Positions 25,131 through 34,366 of a DNA stretch of 64,000 bases are shown in pieces. The notes beneath the pieces are model-generated. The model was not told where the DNA came from. It did not search any database and saw only the letters and a program-made list of their open reading frames with translations. This DNA comes from Chachezhania antarctica. GTDB taxonomy: Bacteria > Pseudomonadota > Alphaproteobacteria > Rhodobacterales > Rhodobacteraceae. How positions within the stretch are numbered: position 1 is the stretch's first letter; each line of letters starts with the position of its first letter. A program made the translations under genes and the position numbers. The stretch is taken from the NCBI RefSeq assembly GCF_003646465.1, contig NZ_QZEX01000001.1, positions 582,236 to 646,235 on the forward strand, given 5' to 3'.

Positions 25131-26198
25131 ATGGACGTCCTGATGCTTTCCCGGACGCAGTTCGGGATTCTCGCTTCGTTTCACATGCTCTTCCCCGCCA
25201 TCACGCTGGCGCTGGGATGGGTTCTGTGCGCGCTTTATGCGCAGGCGCTGTGGCAGACGGATGTCCGCGGCACCGGCGTGCGCGGCGCTGGCCTGCGCGA
25301 CATGCGCCGGGTGCGGGCCTTCTGGACGCGGGTGCAGGCGCTGGCCTTCGGGCTGAGCGCGGTGTCCGGGCTGGCGCTGGCGTCACAATCGCAGGTTCTG
25401 CGCGGGGCCGAGCCGCTGATCTCTCCCCTTGCCGGCAGCGCCTTCATGGCCGCCTTCGCGTTCCAGAGCATCGGGCTCTCGCTGCTGCTGATGCGTCGCA
25501 CTCTGCCGCGCCGGCGGGTGCAGGCAGCGGCCGGGCTGATGATCGCCACAGGCGCCACGCTTTGGTCGCTGGTCCTGATCGGGCTTGGCATCGGTCTGGG
25601 CGGCGCGCTTTCAGGAGTCACGATCCCGGAACTGACCCTGGCGGCAGTGCTGTCTTCGGTCCTGACGGTTGGTTGCCTGATCGCCGGGCTGACCGCGCTG
25701 CGCATCCTGACGGGGGAACGGACCCGCGCCCAGCGGGGCATGCTGCGCACCGGGCTGTGGATGGTGGCCATCGCCGCGCCGCTTCTGGTGCTGCTCTCTG
25801 CCGATACCGCGCGGCTGTCGGAAACCGCGGCGATCTGGTTCTCGCTGGTGTTGGTGGCCATGGCGGGCCTGTCCTGGGCCACGCTGGGCTTTGGCGCCAC
25901 AAGCCGCTCCATGCCCGGCATGCCGCCCTATGCATTGCTGATCGGGGTCTTCTCGATCAGCTTTGCCGGCTGGCCCATCACGCTGCTGCTCTGGCACGGC
26001 GCCGTCCCGCTCGAGGCGCTGGCCCCCCTGCCGCTGCCCGCCGGCGTGGTCAGCGATCTGCCCCAGACCATGGTCGCCTATGCGGCCGTGTCGGCCCTGC
26101 TGGTGGCGTTTTTCTGCGCGGCGACGCTGGGCATGGCCCGCAACGCGGCCTCTGAACGGTCCACCCGCCAGGGTCTGGGACTGCTGCCCGCCGAATAG
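25131..26198 (+). CDS. Orphan CydA-like membrane protein (degenerate bd oxidase subunit I)
   Basis: A 355-residue membrane protein with about nine helices. The N-terminus LSRTQFGILASFHMLFPAITLALGW matches the first helix of cytochrome bd subunit I, including a His at the place of the heme-ligating His19. FWTRVQALAFGLSAVSGLALASQSQ matches the next helix. After that it diverges: the equivalent of PLAIEGLMAFFLEST reads PLAGSAFMAAFAFQS, so both conserved Glu are lost, and the protein is about 150 residues short. There is no cydB next to it. It is unlikely to be a working oxidase; a heme sensor or redox role is possible. It has its own palindrome-bearing promoter. Confidence 0.75.
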   Translation: MDVLMLSRTQFGILASFHMLFPAITLALGWVLCALYAQALWQTDVRGTGVRGAGLRDMRRVRAFWTRVQALAFGLSAVSGLALASQSQVLRGAEPLISPLAGSAFMAAFAFQSIGLSLLLMRRTLPRRRVQAAAGLMIATGATLWSLVLIGLGIGLGGALSGVTIPELTLAAVLSSVLTVGCLIAGLTALRILTGERTRAQRGMLRTGLWMVAIAAPLLVLLSADTARLSETAAIWFSLVLVAMAGLSWATLGFGATSRSMPGMPPYALLIGVFSISFAGWPITLLLWHGAVPLEALAPLPLPAGVVSDLPQTMVAYAAVSALLVAFFCAATLGMARNAASERSTRQGLGLLPAE

Positions 26199-26255
26199 CC
26201 CGAACCCCCGCAAGCAAGCTGGCAGAATCGCCTCAGCCCTGCTAGGTCTAGGGGT

Positions 26256-28115
26256 ATGGTCCACGCACACCCCAATATCGGCGATACCGCACCCCGCGCG
26301 ATCATCCGCCAGTTGAACGATTCCGCGATCAACCGCATAGCCGCGGGCGAGGTGGTCGAGCGCCCGGCCTCGGCCGTCAAGGAACTGGTTGAAAACGCAA
26401 TCGACGCTGGCGCGACCCGGATCACTGTCGAAATCGCCGAAGCCGGCAAGACCCTGATCCGTGTCTCCGACGATGGCTGCGGTATCCCCGCCGATGAACT
26501 GCCGCTGGCCCTGTCCCGCCACGCGACGTCGAAGATCGACGGCAGCGACCTTCTGAATATCCACACCTTCGGGTTCCGGGGCGAGGCGCTGCCGTCGCTC
26601 GCCGCGGTGGGCCGCCTGTCCATCACCAGCCGCGTGCCGGGCGAGGCCGCGTTCACCCTGTCCGTCGCTGGCGGCCAGATGGCCGATGTCCGCCCCGCGG
26701 CGCACAATCCCGGCACCACGGTCGAACTGCGCGAGATCTTCTACGCCACCCCCGCCCGCCTGAAATTCCTGCGTTCGGACCGTGCCGAGGCTCAGGCGGT
26801 CACCGACGTGATCAAGCGGCTGGCCATGGCCGAGCCCTCGGTGGGCTTCACCCTGCGCGATGTCTCGGGCGGGGCCGCGCGAGAGATCTTCCGCGCCGAC
26901 GCCGAACAGGGCGATCTGTTCGAGGCGCTGTCGGCCCGTCTTGGCACCGTGATGGGCCGGGCCTTCGTCGAAAACGCCCTGCCCATCGACACTACCCGCG
27001 ACGGGCTCCGCCTGACGGGGCTGGCGGCGCTGCCGACCTATTCCCGCGGTGCGGCGGTGGCGCAGTACCTGTTCGTCAACGGCCGCCCGGTGCGGGACAA
27101 GATGCTGACAGGCGCCCTGCGCGCCGCCTATTTCGACTACCTGTCCCGAGACCGTCATCCGGTGGCTGCGCTTTTCATCGACTGCGATCCCGAGCTCGTC
27201 GACGTGAACGTACACCCGGCCAAGACCGAGGTTCGCTTTCGCGATCCCGGCATGGCCCGCGGCCTGATCGTCTCCGGCCTGCGCCACGCGCTGGCCGAGG
27301 CCGGGCACCGCGCCTCGACCACCGTCGCGGGCGCCACGCTGGGCGCGATGAGGCCCGAGGAGAGCGGCCAGGCCACAGCCCGCATTTACCAGATGGACCG
27401 GCCCGGCGAGGCCGCGCGCCGCATGGCATACACCATGCAGGCCCCCGATCCCGGCTTTGCCGAGATGCAGGGCACCCTCAGCGGGCAGGTGGTGACACCC
27501 GATCCGGAGCCAGAGACCGAAGCAAGGGTCCGGCACCTGCCGCTGGGTGCCGCCAGGGGCCAGGTGCACGAAACCTACCTGATCGCGCAGACCGATGACG
27601 GCATGGTCATCGTCGACCAGCACGCGGCGCATGAACGGCTGGTCTATGAACGGCTGAAAGCGCAGATGGCCGAAAAGGGCGTCGCCGCGCAGGCTCTGCT
27701 GATTCCCGATATCATCGACCTGCCCGCCGCCGATTGCGCGCGGCTTCTGGAGATGGCCGGGGATCTGCACCGCATGGGGCTGGGCATCGAACCCTTCGGC
27801 GGAACCTCGATCGCCGTGCGCGAAACCCCGGCGATACTGGGCACCGTGAACGCCGAAGCCCTGCTGCGCGATATCCTGGACGAACTGACGGATCAGGACG
27901 GCTCGCTGACGCTGCAAGCGCGGATCGAGGCGGTGCTGAGCCGGATGGCCTGCCATGGATCCGTCCGCGCAGGGCGTCGGATGGGCGCGGAGGAGATGAA
28001 CGCTCTGCTGCGCGAGATGGAGGCCACGCCGCATTCCGGGCAATGCAATCACGGCCGACCGACCTACGTGGAACTCAAGCTGGCCGATATCGAACGGCTG
28101 TTCGGACGCACATGA
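26256..28115 (+). CDS. mutL: DNA mismatch repair protein MutL
   Basis: A 619-residue GHKL ATPase that couples MutS recognition to downstream repair. The N-terminal motifs are intact: [20 protein letters not shown] (motif I), DDGCGI, and [19 protein letters not shown] and HPAKTEVRF follow, and the C-terminal dimerisation domain contains [15 protein letters not shown] and [15 protein letters not shown]. There is no DQHA(X)2E(X)4E-type endonuclease-lacking truncation. The ATGA overlap with rmuC indicates coupled expression. Confidence 0.96.
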   Translation: MVHAHPNIGDTAPRAIIRQLNDSAINRIAAGEVVERPASAVKELVENAIDAGATRITVEIAEAGKTLIRVSDDGCGIPADELPLALSRHATSKIDGSDLLNIHTFGFRGEALPSLAAVGRLSITSRVPGEAAFTLSVAGGQMADVRPAAHNPGTTVELREIFYATPARLKFLRSDRAEAQAVTDVIKRLAMAEPSVGFTLRDVSGGAAREIFRADAEQGDLFEALSARLGTVMGRAFVENALPIDTTRDGLRLTGLAALPTYSRGAAVAQYLFVNGRPVRDKMLTGALRAAYFDYLSRDRHPVAALFIDCDPELVDVNVHPAKTEVRFRDPGMARGLIVSGLRHALAEAGHRASTTVAGATLGAMRPEESGQATARIYQMDRPGEAARRMAYTMQAPDPGFAEMQGTLSGQVVTPDPEPETEARVRHLPLGAARGQVHETYLIAQTDDGMVIVDQHAAHERLVYERLKAQMAEKGVAAQALLIPDIIDLPAADCARLLEMAGDLHRMGLGIEPFGGTSIAVRETPAILGTVNAEALLRDILDELTDQDGSLTLQARIEAVLSRMACHGSVRAGRRMGAEEMNALLREMEATPHSGQCNHGRPTYVELKLADIERLFGRT

Positions 28116-29389
28116 TACAGGTGGGCGCATATCAGATCGATCCGTCGCAACCCGAAGGCCAGCTGGTGCTGGCGGGGGCAGGCCTTGCCGCGATTGTCCT
28201 GTTGCTGCTCGTTCTGGCGATCCGCGCCGCGGCCCGGTCTGCCCGGATGTCGGAACCGCTGGCCCAGCAGATGGTGCTGATGAGCCAGACGCTCCGCGAT
28301 CTGGGGCAGGGGCAGGAGCAGCTTCGCGGCGGGTTGCAGCAGGTGTCGGACACGCAGGCCAACGCGCAGGTGCAGCTGGTCCAGACGGTCGAATCGCGGC
28401 TGGGCCATGTCCAGCAGCAGATGTCGGACAAGCTGTCGGGCGTGCAGCAGCAGATGGCCGACCGGCTGGCCGACAACGCGATGCGGTCGAACCGGGCGCT
28501 GACGGAACTGCACGAGAAGATGAACGCCTCGCTGACCGGCGCGTCGAAGCAGACGGTGACATCGCTCACGCAGTTGCAGGAGCGGCTGGCGGTGATCGAC
28601 AAGGCGCAGGACAACATCACCAAGCTGTCGGGCGATGTGCTGAGCCTGCAGGACATCCTGTCGAACAAGCAGACCCGCGGCGCCTTCGGGGAAATCCAGC
28701 TGAACGAGATCGTGTCGAAGGCGCTGCCCGCGGGCAGCTACACGATGCAGGCGACGCTTTCCAACAACAAGCGCGCCGACTGCCTGATCCACCTGCCGAA
28801 CCCGCCGGGCCCCATCGTGATCGATTCCAAGTTCCCGCTGGAAGCCTACGAGGCGCTGCGGAATGCCGAATCGCCGGCCGAGGCCAAGGCGGCGGGGCAG
28901 GGGTTCCGCACGGCCGTGCGCGCGCATGTGAAGGCGATCTCCGAGAAATACATCCTCGACGGCGAAACCGCCGACGGCGCGCTGATGTTCCTGCCGTCCG
29001 AGGCGGTCTATGCCGAGCTTCACGCCAATTTCCCGGACGTGGTGCGCGAAGGTTTCACCGCCCGGGTCTGGATCGTGTCGCCCACGACCTGCATGGCCAC
29101 GCTGAACACGATGCGCGCGATCCTGAAGGATGCGCGGATGCGTGAACAGGCCGGAGCGATCCGGAAGGAACTGGGGCTCCTCCACAAGGATGTGGAACGG
29201 CTGGGCGACAGGGTCGAGAACCTCGACCGGCATTTTCACCAAGCGGCCAAGGACGTGTCCGAGATCAAGATATCGGCCGACAAGGCGGGACGGCGGGCGC
29301 AGCGGCTCGACAATTTCGACTTCGCCGAGATCGCGCCGGACGAGGATGGCCTGAAACTTTCGCCCACGGGCTCTGCCGCGGCGGAGTGA
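28112..29389 (+). CDS. rmuC: DNA recombination protein RmuC homologue
   Basis: A 425-residue protein with an N-terminal membrane anchor ([16 protein letters not shown], about 22-37), a long Gln-rich coiled coil (about 45-170, with recurring QQM/QMS) and the RmuC nuclease-like domain (about 180-400: [69 protein letters not shown]). RmuC limits inversions between short repeats in E. coli. The ATG at 28112 overlaps the mutL stop. The C-terminal 30 residues are acidic and variable. Confidence 0.93.
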   Translation: MIQVGAYQIDPSQPEGQLVLAGAGLAAIVLLLLVLAIRAAARSARMSEPLAQQMVLMSQTLRDLGQGQEQLRGGLQQVSDTQANAQVQLVQTVESRLGHVQQQMSDKLSGVQQQMADRLADNAMRSNRALTELHEKMNASLTGASKQTVTSLTQLQERLAVIDKAQDNITKLSGDVLSLQDILSNKQTRGAFGEIQLNEIVSKALPAGSYTMQATLSNNKRADCLIHLPNPPGPIVIDSKFPLEAYEALRNAESPAEAKAAGQGFRTAVRAHVKAISEKYILDGETADGALMFLPSEAVYAELHANFPDVVREGFTARVWIVSPTTCMATLNTMRAILKDARMREQAGAIRKELGLLHKDVERLGDRVENLDRHFHQAAKDVSEIKISADKAGRRAQRLDNFDFAEIAPDEDGLKLSPTGSAAAE

Positions 29390-29466
29390 CCGCGCGCCCT
29401 CGCCGGGCCCGCCCACCCACCCCGGCGCAGGCCTGACGGCCTGCTCCGCCCGGCTCGGGCGCGCGG
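29390..29466 (+). repeat. GC-rich nested-hairpin element, copy B
   Basis: Outer arms CCGCGCGCCC-TC-GCCGGGC (29390-29408) and GCCCGGC-TC-GGGCGCGCGG (29448-29466), then CCCGCCCACCCACCCC, and an inner hairpin GCAGGCC-TGAC-GGCCTGC (29427-29444) followed by TCC. It begins directly after the rmuC stop and may act as its terminator. Confidence 0.75.
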
Positions 29467-29706
29467 CCTCTCCCAAGCTATTCGAATCCGTGGACGGGCG
29501 CCTGTCTTCTCTGGTCGTCAAATACCTCAGGGTCTGGGAATAGCGTCCCCGGGGCGGAAACGGCATGACCGTACGCCGAGCGGGATGATCGTGGTGCGGT
29601 GCGTAGCGACCACGGACCCCGTGGCAAGGTTCCCGCGACGGCGATCACCTTCCGACTTGTGGTAGGGTGCGTGGTTCCCACGCACCATCCGTCGCGCACC
29701 AAACGC
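29467..29706. other. Gene-free spacer between convergent rmuC and 287-aa gene
   Basis: Together with copy B this makes a 317-base gap. It holds a degraded stretch near 29508-29540 (CTTCTCT... CAAATACCTCAGGG) resembling the right arm of the stem-loop at 7235-7265, a CCACGGACCCCGTGG palindrome near 29610, and the GGTGCGTGG hairpin. It looks like an accumulation zone for small palindromic repeats. No coding signal seen. Confidence 0.55.
29666..29686. repeat. GGTGCGTGG hairpin repeat, copy 2
   Basis: GGTGCGTGG-TTC-CCACGCACC has the same 9-bp arms as 2117-2137 with a different 3-nt loop. It lies 20 bases before the stop codon of the minus-strand 287-aa gene. Confidence 0.8.
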
Positions 29707-30570
29707 TTAGAACCACTGCCCGGGCTCCATGAGCCCCATGTCCAGCAATTGCCGCGAATGCCATTCGAACGGGGTTGAGTTCAGCCAGCGGAACGTATCG
29801 ATGTCGAAGGTGCTGCCGGGATTGCGCTTCAGCGCCTTGGCCGTCCGGAACGAACAGATCGTGGCCGTCAGGTTGTGATGCCATGGGCAGGAATAGGTGT
29901 TGTACTCCTCCATGTTGAACGTGTGATCGGGCCGGATCTGCAGCCCCGGCTTCGCCCGGAACAGCGCGATCCGGTCGATCTTGCGGCTGCGGGGGGGGAT
30001 GTGCTCCTCGAACCGCCAGCGCAGGCCGCCGAAGAAATCGAGCTGCCGTTCCATCACCGCGCCGCCTTCGTCCTTGCGCGCCTGCGCGTAATAGCCCGAC
30101 TTGTCCATCAGCGCGTGCTCCAGCGACACCGCGTTCGGGAACCGGCGCAGATCCCCGGCGTAGAGATCCACGACATAGGTCAGCATCGCCTCGCGCCGCT
30201 CTTCCGCGTGGAAGGTCAGCATTTCGCCCACCGTGCGGCTCTCTCCGAACGGATAGAACAGGTACTCGGCGTTGTAGCAGTAATAGAGCCAGATCCCCGG
30301 CGCCGCGGCGATCATCCGGTTGATGGCCTGGAACGCCACTTCGGCCCGGGGCACGTCATAGGGCACGCGGTGGATGGCCTGTTCCAGATCGTCCGGCAGA
30401 TCGAAACCTTGCGGCATGAACACGACCAGCGCCTTGAACCCGCAGGTCAGGTGGTGGCGCAGGGTGGTGGCGACCTCGACATCGTCTTCGACGAAGATCA
30501 GCGCCACCGGTCCCTTCAACAGCGCCGCCGCACCGTCGCGCAGGAAACTGTCGAGCGTTGCATGTCTCAT
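29707..30570 (-). CDS. Unrecognised 287-aa protein, possibly glycosyltransferase-like
   Basis: A soluble 287-residue protein without signal peptide. Notable segments are [20 protein letters not shown] and [16 protein letters not shown] near the N-terminus, then [47 protein letters not shown] and [22 protein letters not shown]. The order of a nucleotide-sugar-like Rossmann start, an aromatic/acidic patch and a late HIP...KI...L.R block is reminiscent of the GT2-type Glyco_tranf_2_4 group, but no DxD motif is clear. The C-terminus is rich in Trp, Phe and His. It diverges from miaB. I give no function. Confidence 0.7.
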   Translation of the reverse strand: MRHATLDSFLRDGAAALLKGPVALIFVEDDVEVATTLRHHLTCGFKALVVFMPQGFDLPDDLEQAIHRVPYDVPRAEVAFQAINRMIAAAPGIWLYYCYNAEYLFYPFGESRTVGEMLTFHAEERREAMLTYVVDLYAGDLRRFPNAVSLEHALMDKSGYYAQARKDEGGAVMERQLDFFGGLRWRFEEHIPPRSRKIDRIALFRAKPGLQIRPDHTFNMEEYNTYSCPWHHNLTATICSFRTAKALKRNPGSTFDIDTFRWLNSTPFEWHSRQLLDMGLMEPGQWF

Positions 30571-30729
30571 GCCGTGGTCATGGTCGGTGCTGTCCCCTGG
30601 GCCCGCCCGGATCCGCGGTGTCTCTGGCCTTTCAGGGCAAATTCGGCTAATTGCCGGTCCAATGCAAGCCGGGCCCCCGATCACTGCGACCCCGGCGACA
30701 TGTCTCCCACACTCGATCCGGACCTCCCC

Positions 30730-32049
30730 ATGACGGCGCACAAGAAACTCTTCATCAAGACCTATGGCTGCCAGATGAACGTCTATGACAGCGAGCGCAT
30801 GGAAGAGGCGATGCTGAAGGCGGGCTATGAACCGACATCGACGCCCGACGACGCCGACATGATCCTGCTGAACACCTGCCATATCCGCGAGAAGGCGGCG
30901 GAAAAGGTCTATTCCGAACTTGGCCGTTTCAAGGGGCTGAAGGAAGAAAAGCCGGATCTGAAGATCGGCGTGGCGGGCTGCGTGGCACAGGCGGAAGGCG
31001 CCGAGATCGTGCGCCGGCAGCCCCTGGTCGACCTGGTCGTCGGCCCGCAAAGTTACCACCGGCTGGCCGAACTGGTGGCCAAGGCCGATACCGGGGCCAA
31101 GGCGCTCGACACCGATTTCCCGGCCGAGGACAAGTTTGAGCACCTTTCCCGCCGCCCCAAGGCGCGGCGCGGGCCGACCGCGTTCCTGACGGTGCAGGAG
31201 GGCTGCGACAAGTTCTGTGCCTTCTGCGTGGTGCCCTATACCCGCGGGGCCGAAGTCAGCCGCCCCGCCGCGCGGGTGCTGGAAGAAGCGCGCGATCTGG
31301 TGGATCGCGGGGTGCGCGAGGTCACGCTGCTGGGCCAGAACGTGAATGCCTACCATGGCGCCGGCACCGATGGCGACTGGACGCTGGCGCGGCTGGTGCG
31401 GGAACTGGCCAGGGTCGATGGGCTGGAGCGGATCCGCTACACGACCTCGCACCCCAACGACATGGGCGACGATCTGATCGCGGCCCATGCCGAGGTGGAA
31501 GAACTGATGCCCTATCTGCACCTGCCCGTGCAGTCGGGATCGGACCGGATCCTGAAGCGGATGAACCGACAGCACACGGCCGAAAGCTATCTGCGGTTGA
31601 TCGAGAAGATCCGCGCCGCGCGGCCCGATATCCTGATGTCGGGCGATTTCATCGTGGGCTTCCCGGAGGAGACCGAGGAAGATTTCCAGGCGACGCTCGA
31701 TCTGGTGGAGGCGGTCGGCTACGGCTACGCCTATTCCTTCAAGTATTCCACGCGTCCCGGCACGCCCGCGGCCGAACGCCCGCAAGTGGGTGCCGACGAG
31801 GCCGACGACCGGCTGCAACGCCTGCAGGCCCTGATCACCCGCCAGCAGCGTGAAATCCAGGACGCGATGGTTGGCCGGCAGGTGAAGGTGCTGTTCGAAA
31901 AGGCGGGGCGGAAGCCGGGGCAGATGGTCGGCAAGTCCGAATACCTGCATGCCGTTCATGTCGATGCGCCCGACCTTCAGCCCGGCGAATTGCGCGATGT
32001 GGAGATCGTCGAGGCCGGGGCGAATTCGCTTGCCGGGCGGCTTGTCTGA
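30730..32049 (+). CDS. miaB: tRNA-2-methylthio-N6-isopentenyladenosine synthase
   Basis: MiaB (439 residues) methylthiolates i6A37 of tRNAs reading UNN codons. The N-terminal cluster cysteines are in [22 protein letters not shown] and AGCVAQAEG. The radical-SAM CxxxCxxC is [19 protein letters not shown]-terminal TRAM domain ends the protein (about 370-439). I chose ATG 30730 ([14 protein letters not shown]), which fits family length; an in-frame ATG at 30700 would add ten residues. Confidence 0.95.
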   Translation: MTAHKKLFIKTYGCQMNVYDSERMEEAMLKAGYEPTSTPDDADMILLNTCHIREKAAEKVYSELGRFKGLKEEKPDLKIGVAGCVAQAEGAEIVRRQPLVDLVVGPQSYHRLAELVAKADTGAKALDTDFPAEDKFEHLSRRPKARRGPTAFLTVQEGCDKFCAFCVVPYTRGAEVSRPAARVLEEARDLVDRGVREVTLLGQNVNAYHGAGTDGDWTLARLVRELARVDGLERIRYTTSHPNDMGDDLIAAHAEVEELMPYLHLPVQSGSDRILKRMNRQHTAESYLRLIEKIRAARPDILMSGDFIVGFPEETEEDFQATLDLVEAVGYGYAYSFKYSTRPGTPAAERPQVGADEADDRLQRLQALITRQQREIQDAMVGRQVKVLFEKAGRKPGQMVGKSEYLHAVHVDAPDLQPGELRDVEIVEAGANSLAGRLV

Positions 32050-32165
32050 CCGGACCGGTTCCCAAAATCTGAAAACGGTGGGTGATTCCCTTCCGGGCGG
32101 CGACGTCAGGAAGCGGTAGTGCGATACAGTGAAAAATGCCTGCAAAACCCCGGCCGGCCCGCAAC

Positions 32166-32186
32166 TTGGCAACAGTTTCTTGCCAA
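32166..32186. promoter_or_regulatory. Inverted repeat upstream of the ompA-like gene
   Basis: TTGGCAA-N7-TTGCCAA, perfect 7-bp arms, located about 40 bases upstream of the likely -10. Operator-like; no regulator assigned. Confidence 0.45.
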
Positions 32187-32223
32187 TTAACCCTCTTTTC
32201 AGCACTCATGGTTTCCTGTGAGT

Positions 32224-32229
32224 ATAGTT
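32224..32229 (+). promoter_or_regulatory. Candidate -10 of the ompA-like gene
   Basis: TATAGT matches five of six -10 consensus bases, but no good -35 is visible 16-18 bases upstream. It would place the transcript start near 32236, after the in-frame ATG at 32231. Confidence 0.4.
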
Positions 32230-32311
32230 AATGGTTCCTGTGAACAGCGGGACCAAGGCTCCGGGCGCGGTGGCGCTTGAAACGATTTCGGAATTCGGGG
32301 GGGTGAAACCT

Positions 32312-32875
32312 GTGACCAGATTGTCAAACGCAATTGCCACCCTGGCCGCGGCCGTCATCGCAATGGCCGCGGGATATTCGGCCCCGGCATTCGCGCAGGG
32401 CCCCGTGACCGGCGTGGGCGAGATCTATGAACCCACGATCTGGGTCGATCCCGACGGTTGCGAACACTGGGTGATGGATGACGGGGCCGAAGGCTACATG
32501 ACCCCTCATGTCCGCCGCGACGGAACGCCGGTGTGCCGCGACCGTCGCGCCTGCGGCACGATGCAGGCCGACCAGTTCTTCGCCACGGGCAGCGCCAACG
32601 TCAGCCCTGCCGGACGGCAGAGCCTGCTTCAGTTCTTCCGGTCGCAGAACGCCACGGGCTACATCGTGGTCGGACACACCGACAATGTCGGCGCGGCCTC
32701 CTTCAACCAGCGCCTGTCTGAACAGCGCGCCAGTGCGGTGGCTGCGATCGGGCAGAGTGCGGGGGCGCAGGTAGTCGATATCCGTGGGGCGGGCGAACGT
32801 CAGCCGCTGGCGTCGAATGCCACGGCCCAGGGGCGGGCCGAGAACCGCCGCGTCGACATCGTCTGCGTGAACTGA
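32312..32875 (+). CDS. OmpA-family protein with N-terminal WVDP...DDG motif
   Basis: An outer-membrane/peptidoglycan-associated protein of 187 residues. From the GTG at 32312 it reads as a clean signal peptide (MTRLSNAIATL... ending AFAQ). An N-terminal module holds IWVDPDGCEHWVMDDGAEGY, then a C-terminal OmpA domain follows: FFATGSANVSPAGRQSLLQF, the peptidoglycan-binding VVGHTDNVGAASFNQRLSEQRA, and NRRVDIVC. A G-run ends about 8 bases before this GTG. In-frame ATG 32231 and GTG 32303 are alternatives, but the first probably lies outside the transcript. The next gene encodes a lipoprotein with the same N-terminal module. Confidence 0.82.
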   Translation: MTRLSNAIATLAAAVIAMAAGYSAPAFAQGPVTGVGEIYEPTIWVDPDGCEHWVMDDGAEGYMTPHVRRDGTPVCRDRRACGTMQADQFFATGSANVSPAGRQSLLQFFRSQNATGYIVVGHTDNVGAASFNQRLSEQRASAVAAIGQSAGAQVVDIRGAGERQPLASNATAQGRAENRRVDIVCVN

Positions 32876-32886
32876 GGAGAAGCGAG

Positions 32887-33183
32887 ATGTTCCGAACCAA
32901 AGCCCTTCTCCTTCTCGCCGCGACGGCCGGCCTTGCGGCCTGCGAATCGAGCGTCAACAAGACGATCGACGGCGGGGTCGATGCCAAGGACCTCAGCCAG
33001 CTGGAAGCGGGGATCTGGGTCGATCCGAACGGGTGCGATCACTGGATCATCGACGACGGCGTCGAAGGCTACCTGTCGCAGCGGCTGGATCGGAAGGGCA
33101 AGCCGGTGTGTTCGGGCATCGCCCCACCGGGAATCGCCACGGGCCCGTTCAAGCAGGACAGCTTTGTCGTCGACCTGCTTTGA
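32887..33183 (+). CDS. Small lipoprotein sharing the WVDP...DDG motif
   Basis: A 98-residue lipoprotein: signal peptide with lipobox LAAC (Cys near residue 19), then IWVDPNGCDHWIIDDGVEGY (about 42-61) and a KPVC motif. The block aligns over about 33 residues with the module in the OmpA-like protein just upstream, including both Cys. The two genes are 11 bases apart and have their own ribosome site (GAGGAGAAGCGAG). I know no function. The pairing suggests that the two work together at the outer membrane. Confidence 0.8.
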   Translation: MFRTKALLLLAATAGLAACESSVNKTIDGGVDAKDLSQLEAGIWVDPNGCDHWIIDDGVEGYLSQRLDRKGKPVCSGIAPPGIATGPFKQDSFVVDLL

Positions 33184-33198
33184 CGCAGCGGCGCCGAA

Positions 33199-33232
33199 GC
33201 CCGTTAGCCCATATCGGGGTTAAGGAACGGGC
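33199..33232 (+). terminator. Hairpin after the lipoprotein gene
   Basis: GCCCGTT (33199-33205) pairs with AACGGGC (33226-33232), with an inner CCC/GGG pairing. Followed by AATACACC rather than a T-run, so termination is uncertain. Confidence 0.45.
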
Positions 33233-33275
33233 AATACACCGCCTGTAGTGTTTCATCTTTGTGAAAAGCCACTTT

Positions 33276-33289
33276 TGGCGCTTGCGCCA
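33276..33289. promoter_or_regulatory. Palindrome upstream of phoH
   Basis: TGGCGC-TT-GCGCCA is a perfect 6+6 inverted repeat 52 bases before the phoH start, in the 158-bp spacer. Possible operator. Confidence 0.3.
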
Positions 33290-33341
33290 TGGCCACAGAA
33301 TTTGGCACGCTGTTCCCTACACCCCGAGCGAGGAGAGCGGA

Positions 33342-34355
33342 TTGGCCATTCGTGCCCTGACCCCACCGCCAAAGGATCTGGCGCCTGCGGACGTGCAGAT
33401 CGAATTTCCCGACAACCGGCTTCTGATCGACCTGTGCGGCGAGCACAATCGAAACCTTGTGGCCATCGAAAGCGCGCTTGGCGTGCAGCTGGCGCATCGT
33501 GGCAATGTCATCGCCGTTCTGGGGCAGGAGCCCGCCGCGCAAAAGCGTGCCGCCGAGGTGCTGCAATCGCTGTACGCCCGGCTGGAAGCGGGGCGCCCGG
33601 TGGAACCCGGCGACCTGGACCGCGAATTCCGCATGGGCCCGTCGGTGGGGTTCGATCCCGACGACGAGGCCGACGATCAGCTTGAGATGTTCAATGCCGA
33701 CCGGGTTGAAATCCGCACCCGGCGCAAGATCGTCGAACCCCGGACCGAAGCCCAGAAGGCTTATGTGTGTTCGTTGTTCGACAATGAACTTGCCTTCGGC
33801 ATCGGCCCGGCCGGCACCGGCAAGACGTATCTTGCCGTGGCCGCCGGTGTGTCGATGTTCATGACCGGCGATGTCGACAAGATCGTCCTGTGCCGCCCCG
33901 CCGTCGAGGCGGGCGAACGGCTGGGCTTCCTGCCCGGCACCCAGGAGGACAAGGTCGATCCCTACATGCAGCCGCTCTATGACGCCCTGAACGATTTCTT
34001 GGGCGGCAAGGAAGTGGGCAAGCTGCGCGAGGCCAAGAAGATCGAGATCGCGCCGCTGGCCTTCATGCGGGGACGGACGCTTTCGAACGCCTTCGTCGTG
34101 CTGGACGAGGCGCAGAATGCGACGACCATGCAGATGAAGATGTTCCTGACCCGTCTGGGCGAAGGCTCGCGCATGGTGATCACCGGGGACCGAAGCCAGG
34201 TCGACCTGCCACGGGGCGTGACCTCGGGGCTCGCAGATGCCGAAAGGCTGCTGAAGCCGATCCCCAAGATCGCGTTCAACTATTTCACGTCCAAGGACGT
34301 CGTCCGCCACCCGCTGGTGGCCGCGATCATCGACGCCTACGAGGCCGACGTGTGA
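33342..34355 (+). CDS. phoH: PhoH-family ATPase (PhoH/PhoL)
   Basis: A 337-residue PhoH-like NTPase with Walker A GPAGTGKTYLAVA (about 160), Walker B FVVLDEAQNATTMQMKMFLTRLG and the sensor motif ITGDRSQVDLP. The N-terminal domain (FPDNRLLIDLCGEHNRNLVAIESAL) is KH-like. PhoL-type proteins beside ybeY and corC are linked with rRNA maturation. The start is TTG at 33342 (protein MAIRALTPPPKDL), preceded at good distance by GAGGAG. The frame is open further upstream but lacks a better ribosome site. Confidence 0.92.
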   Translation: MAIRALTPPPKDLAPADVQIEFPDNRLLIDLCGEHNRNLVAIESALGVQLAHRGNVIAVLGQEPAAQKRAAEVLQSLYARLEAGRPVEPGDLDREFRMGPSVGFDPDDEADDQLEMFNADRVEIRTRRKIVEPRTEAQKAYVCSLFDNELAFGIGPAGTGKTYLAVAAGVSMFMTGDVDKIVLCRPAVEAGERLGFLPGTQEDKVDPYMQPLYDALNDFLGGKEVGKLREAKKIEIAPLAFMRGRTLSNAFVVLDEAQNATTMQMKMFLTRLGEGSRMVITGDRSQVDLPRGVTSGLADAERLLKPIPKIAFNYFTSKDVVRHPLVAAIIDAYEADV

Positions 34356-34366
34356 GACGCGAATAG

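Noticed and set aside
27734-28111. Extension of rmuC into the mutL frame
   Set aside because: Overlaps the conserved mutL C-terminal domain in another frame; the ATG at 28112 gives the normal RmuC anchor.
25611-28562. Minus-strand open frame of about 980 codons opposite the cydA-like gene, mutL and rmuC
   Set aside because: Antisense shadow of well-supported genes; composition is non-protein-like.
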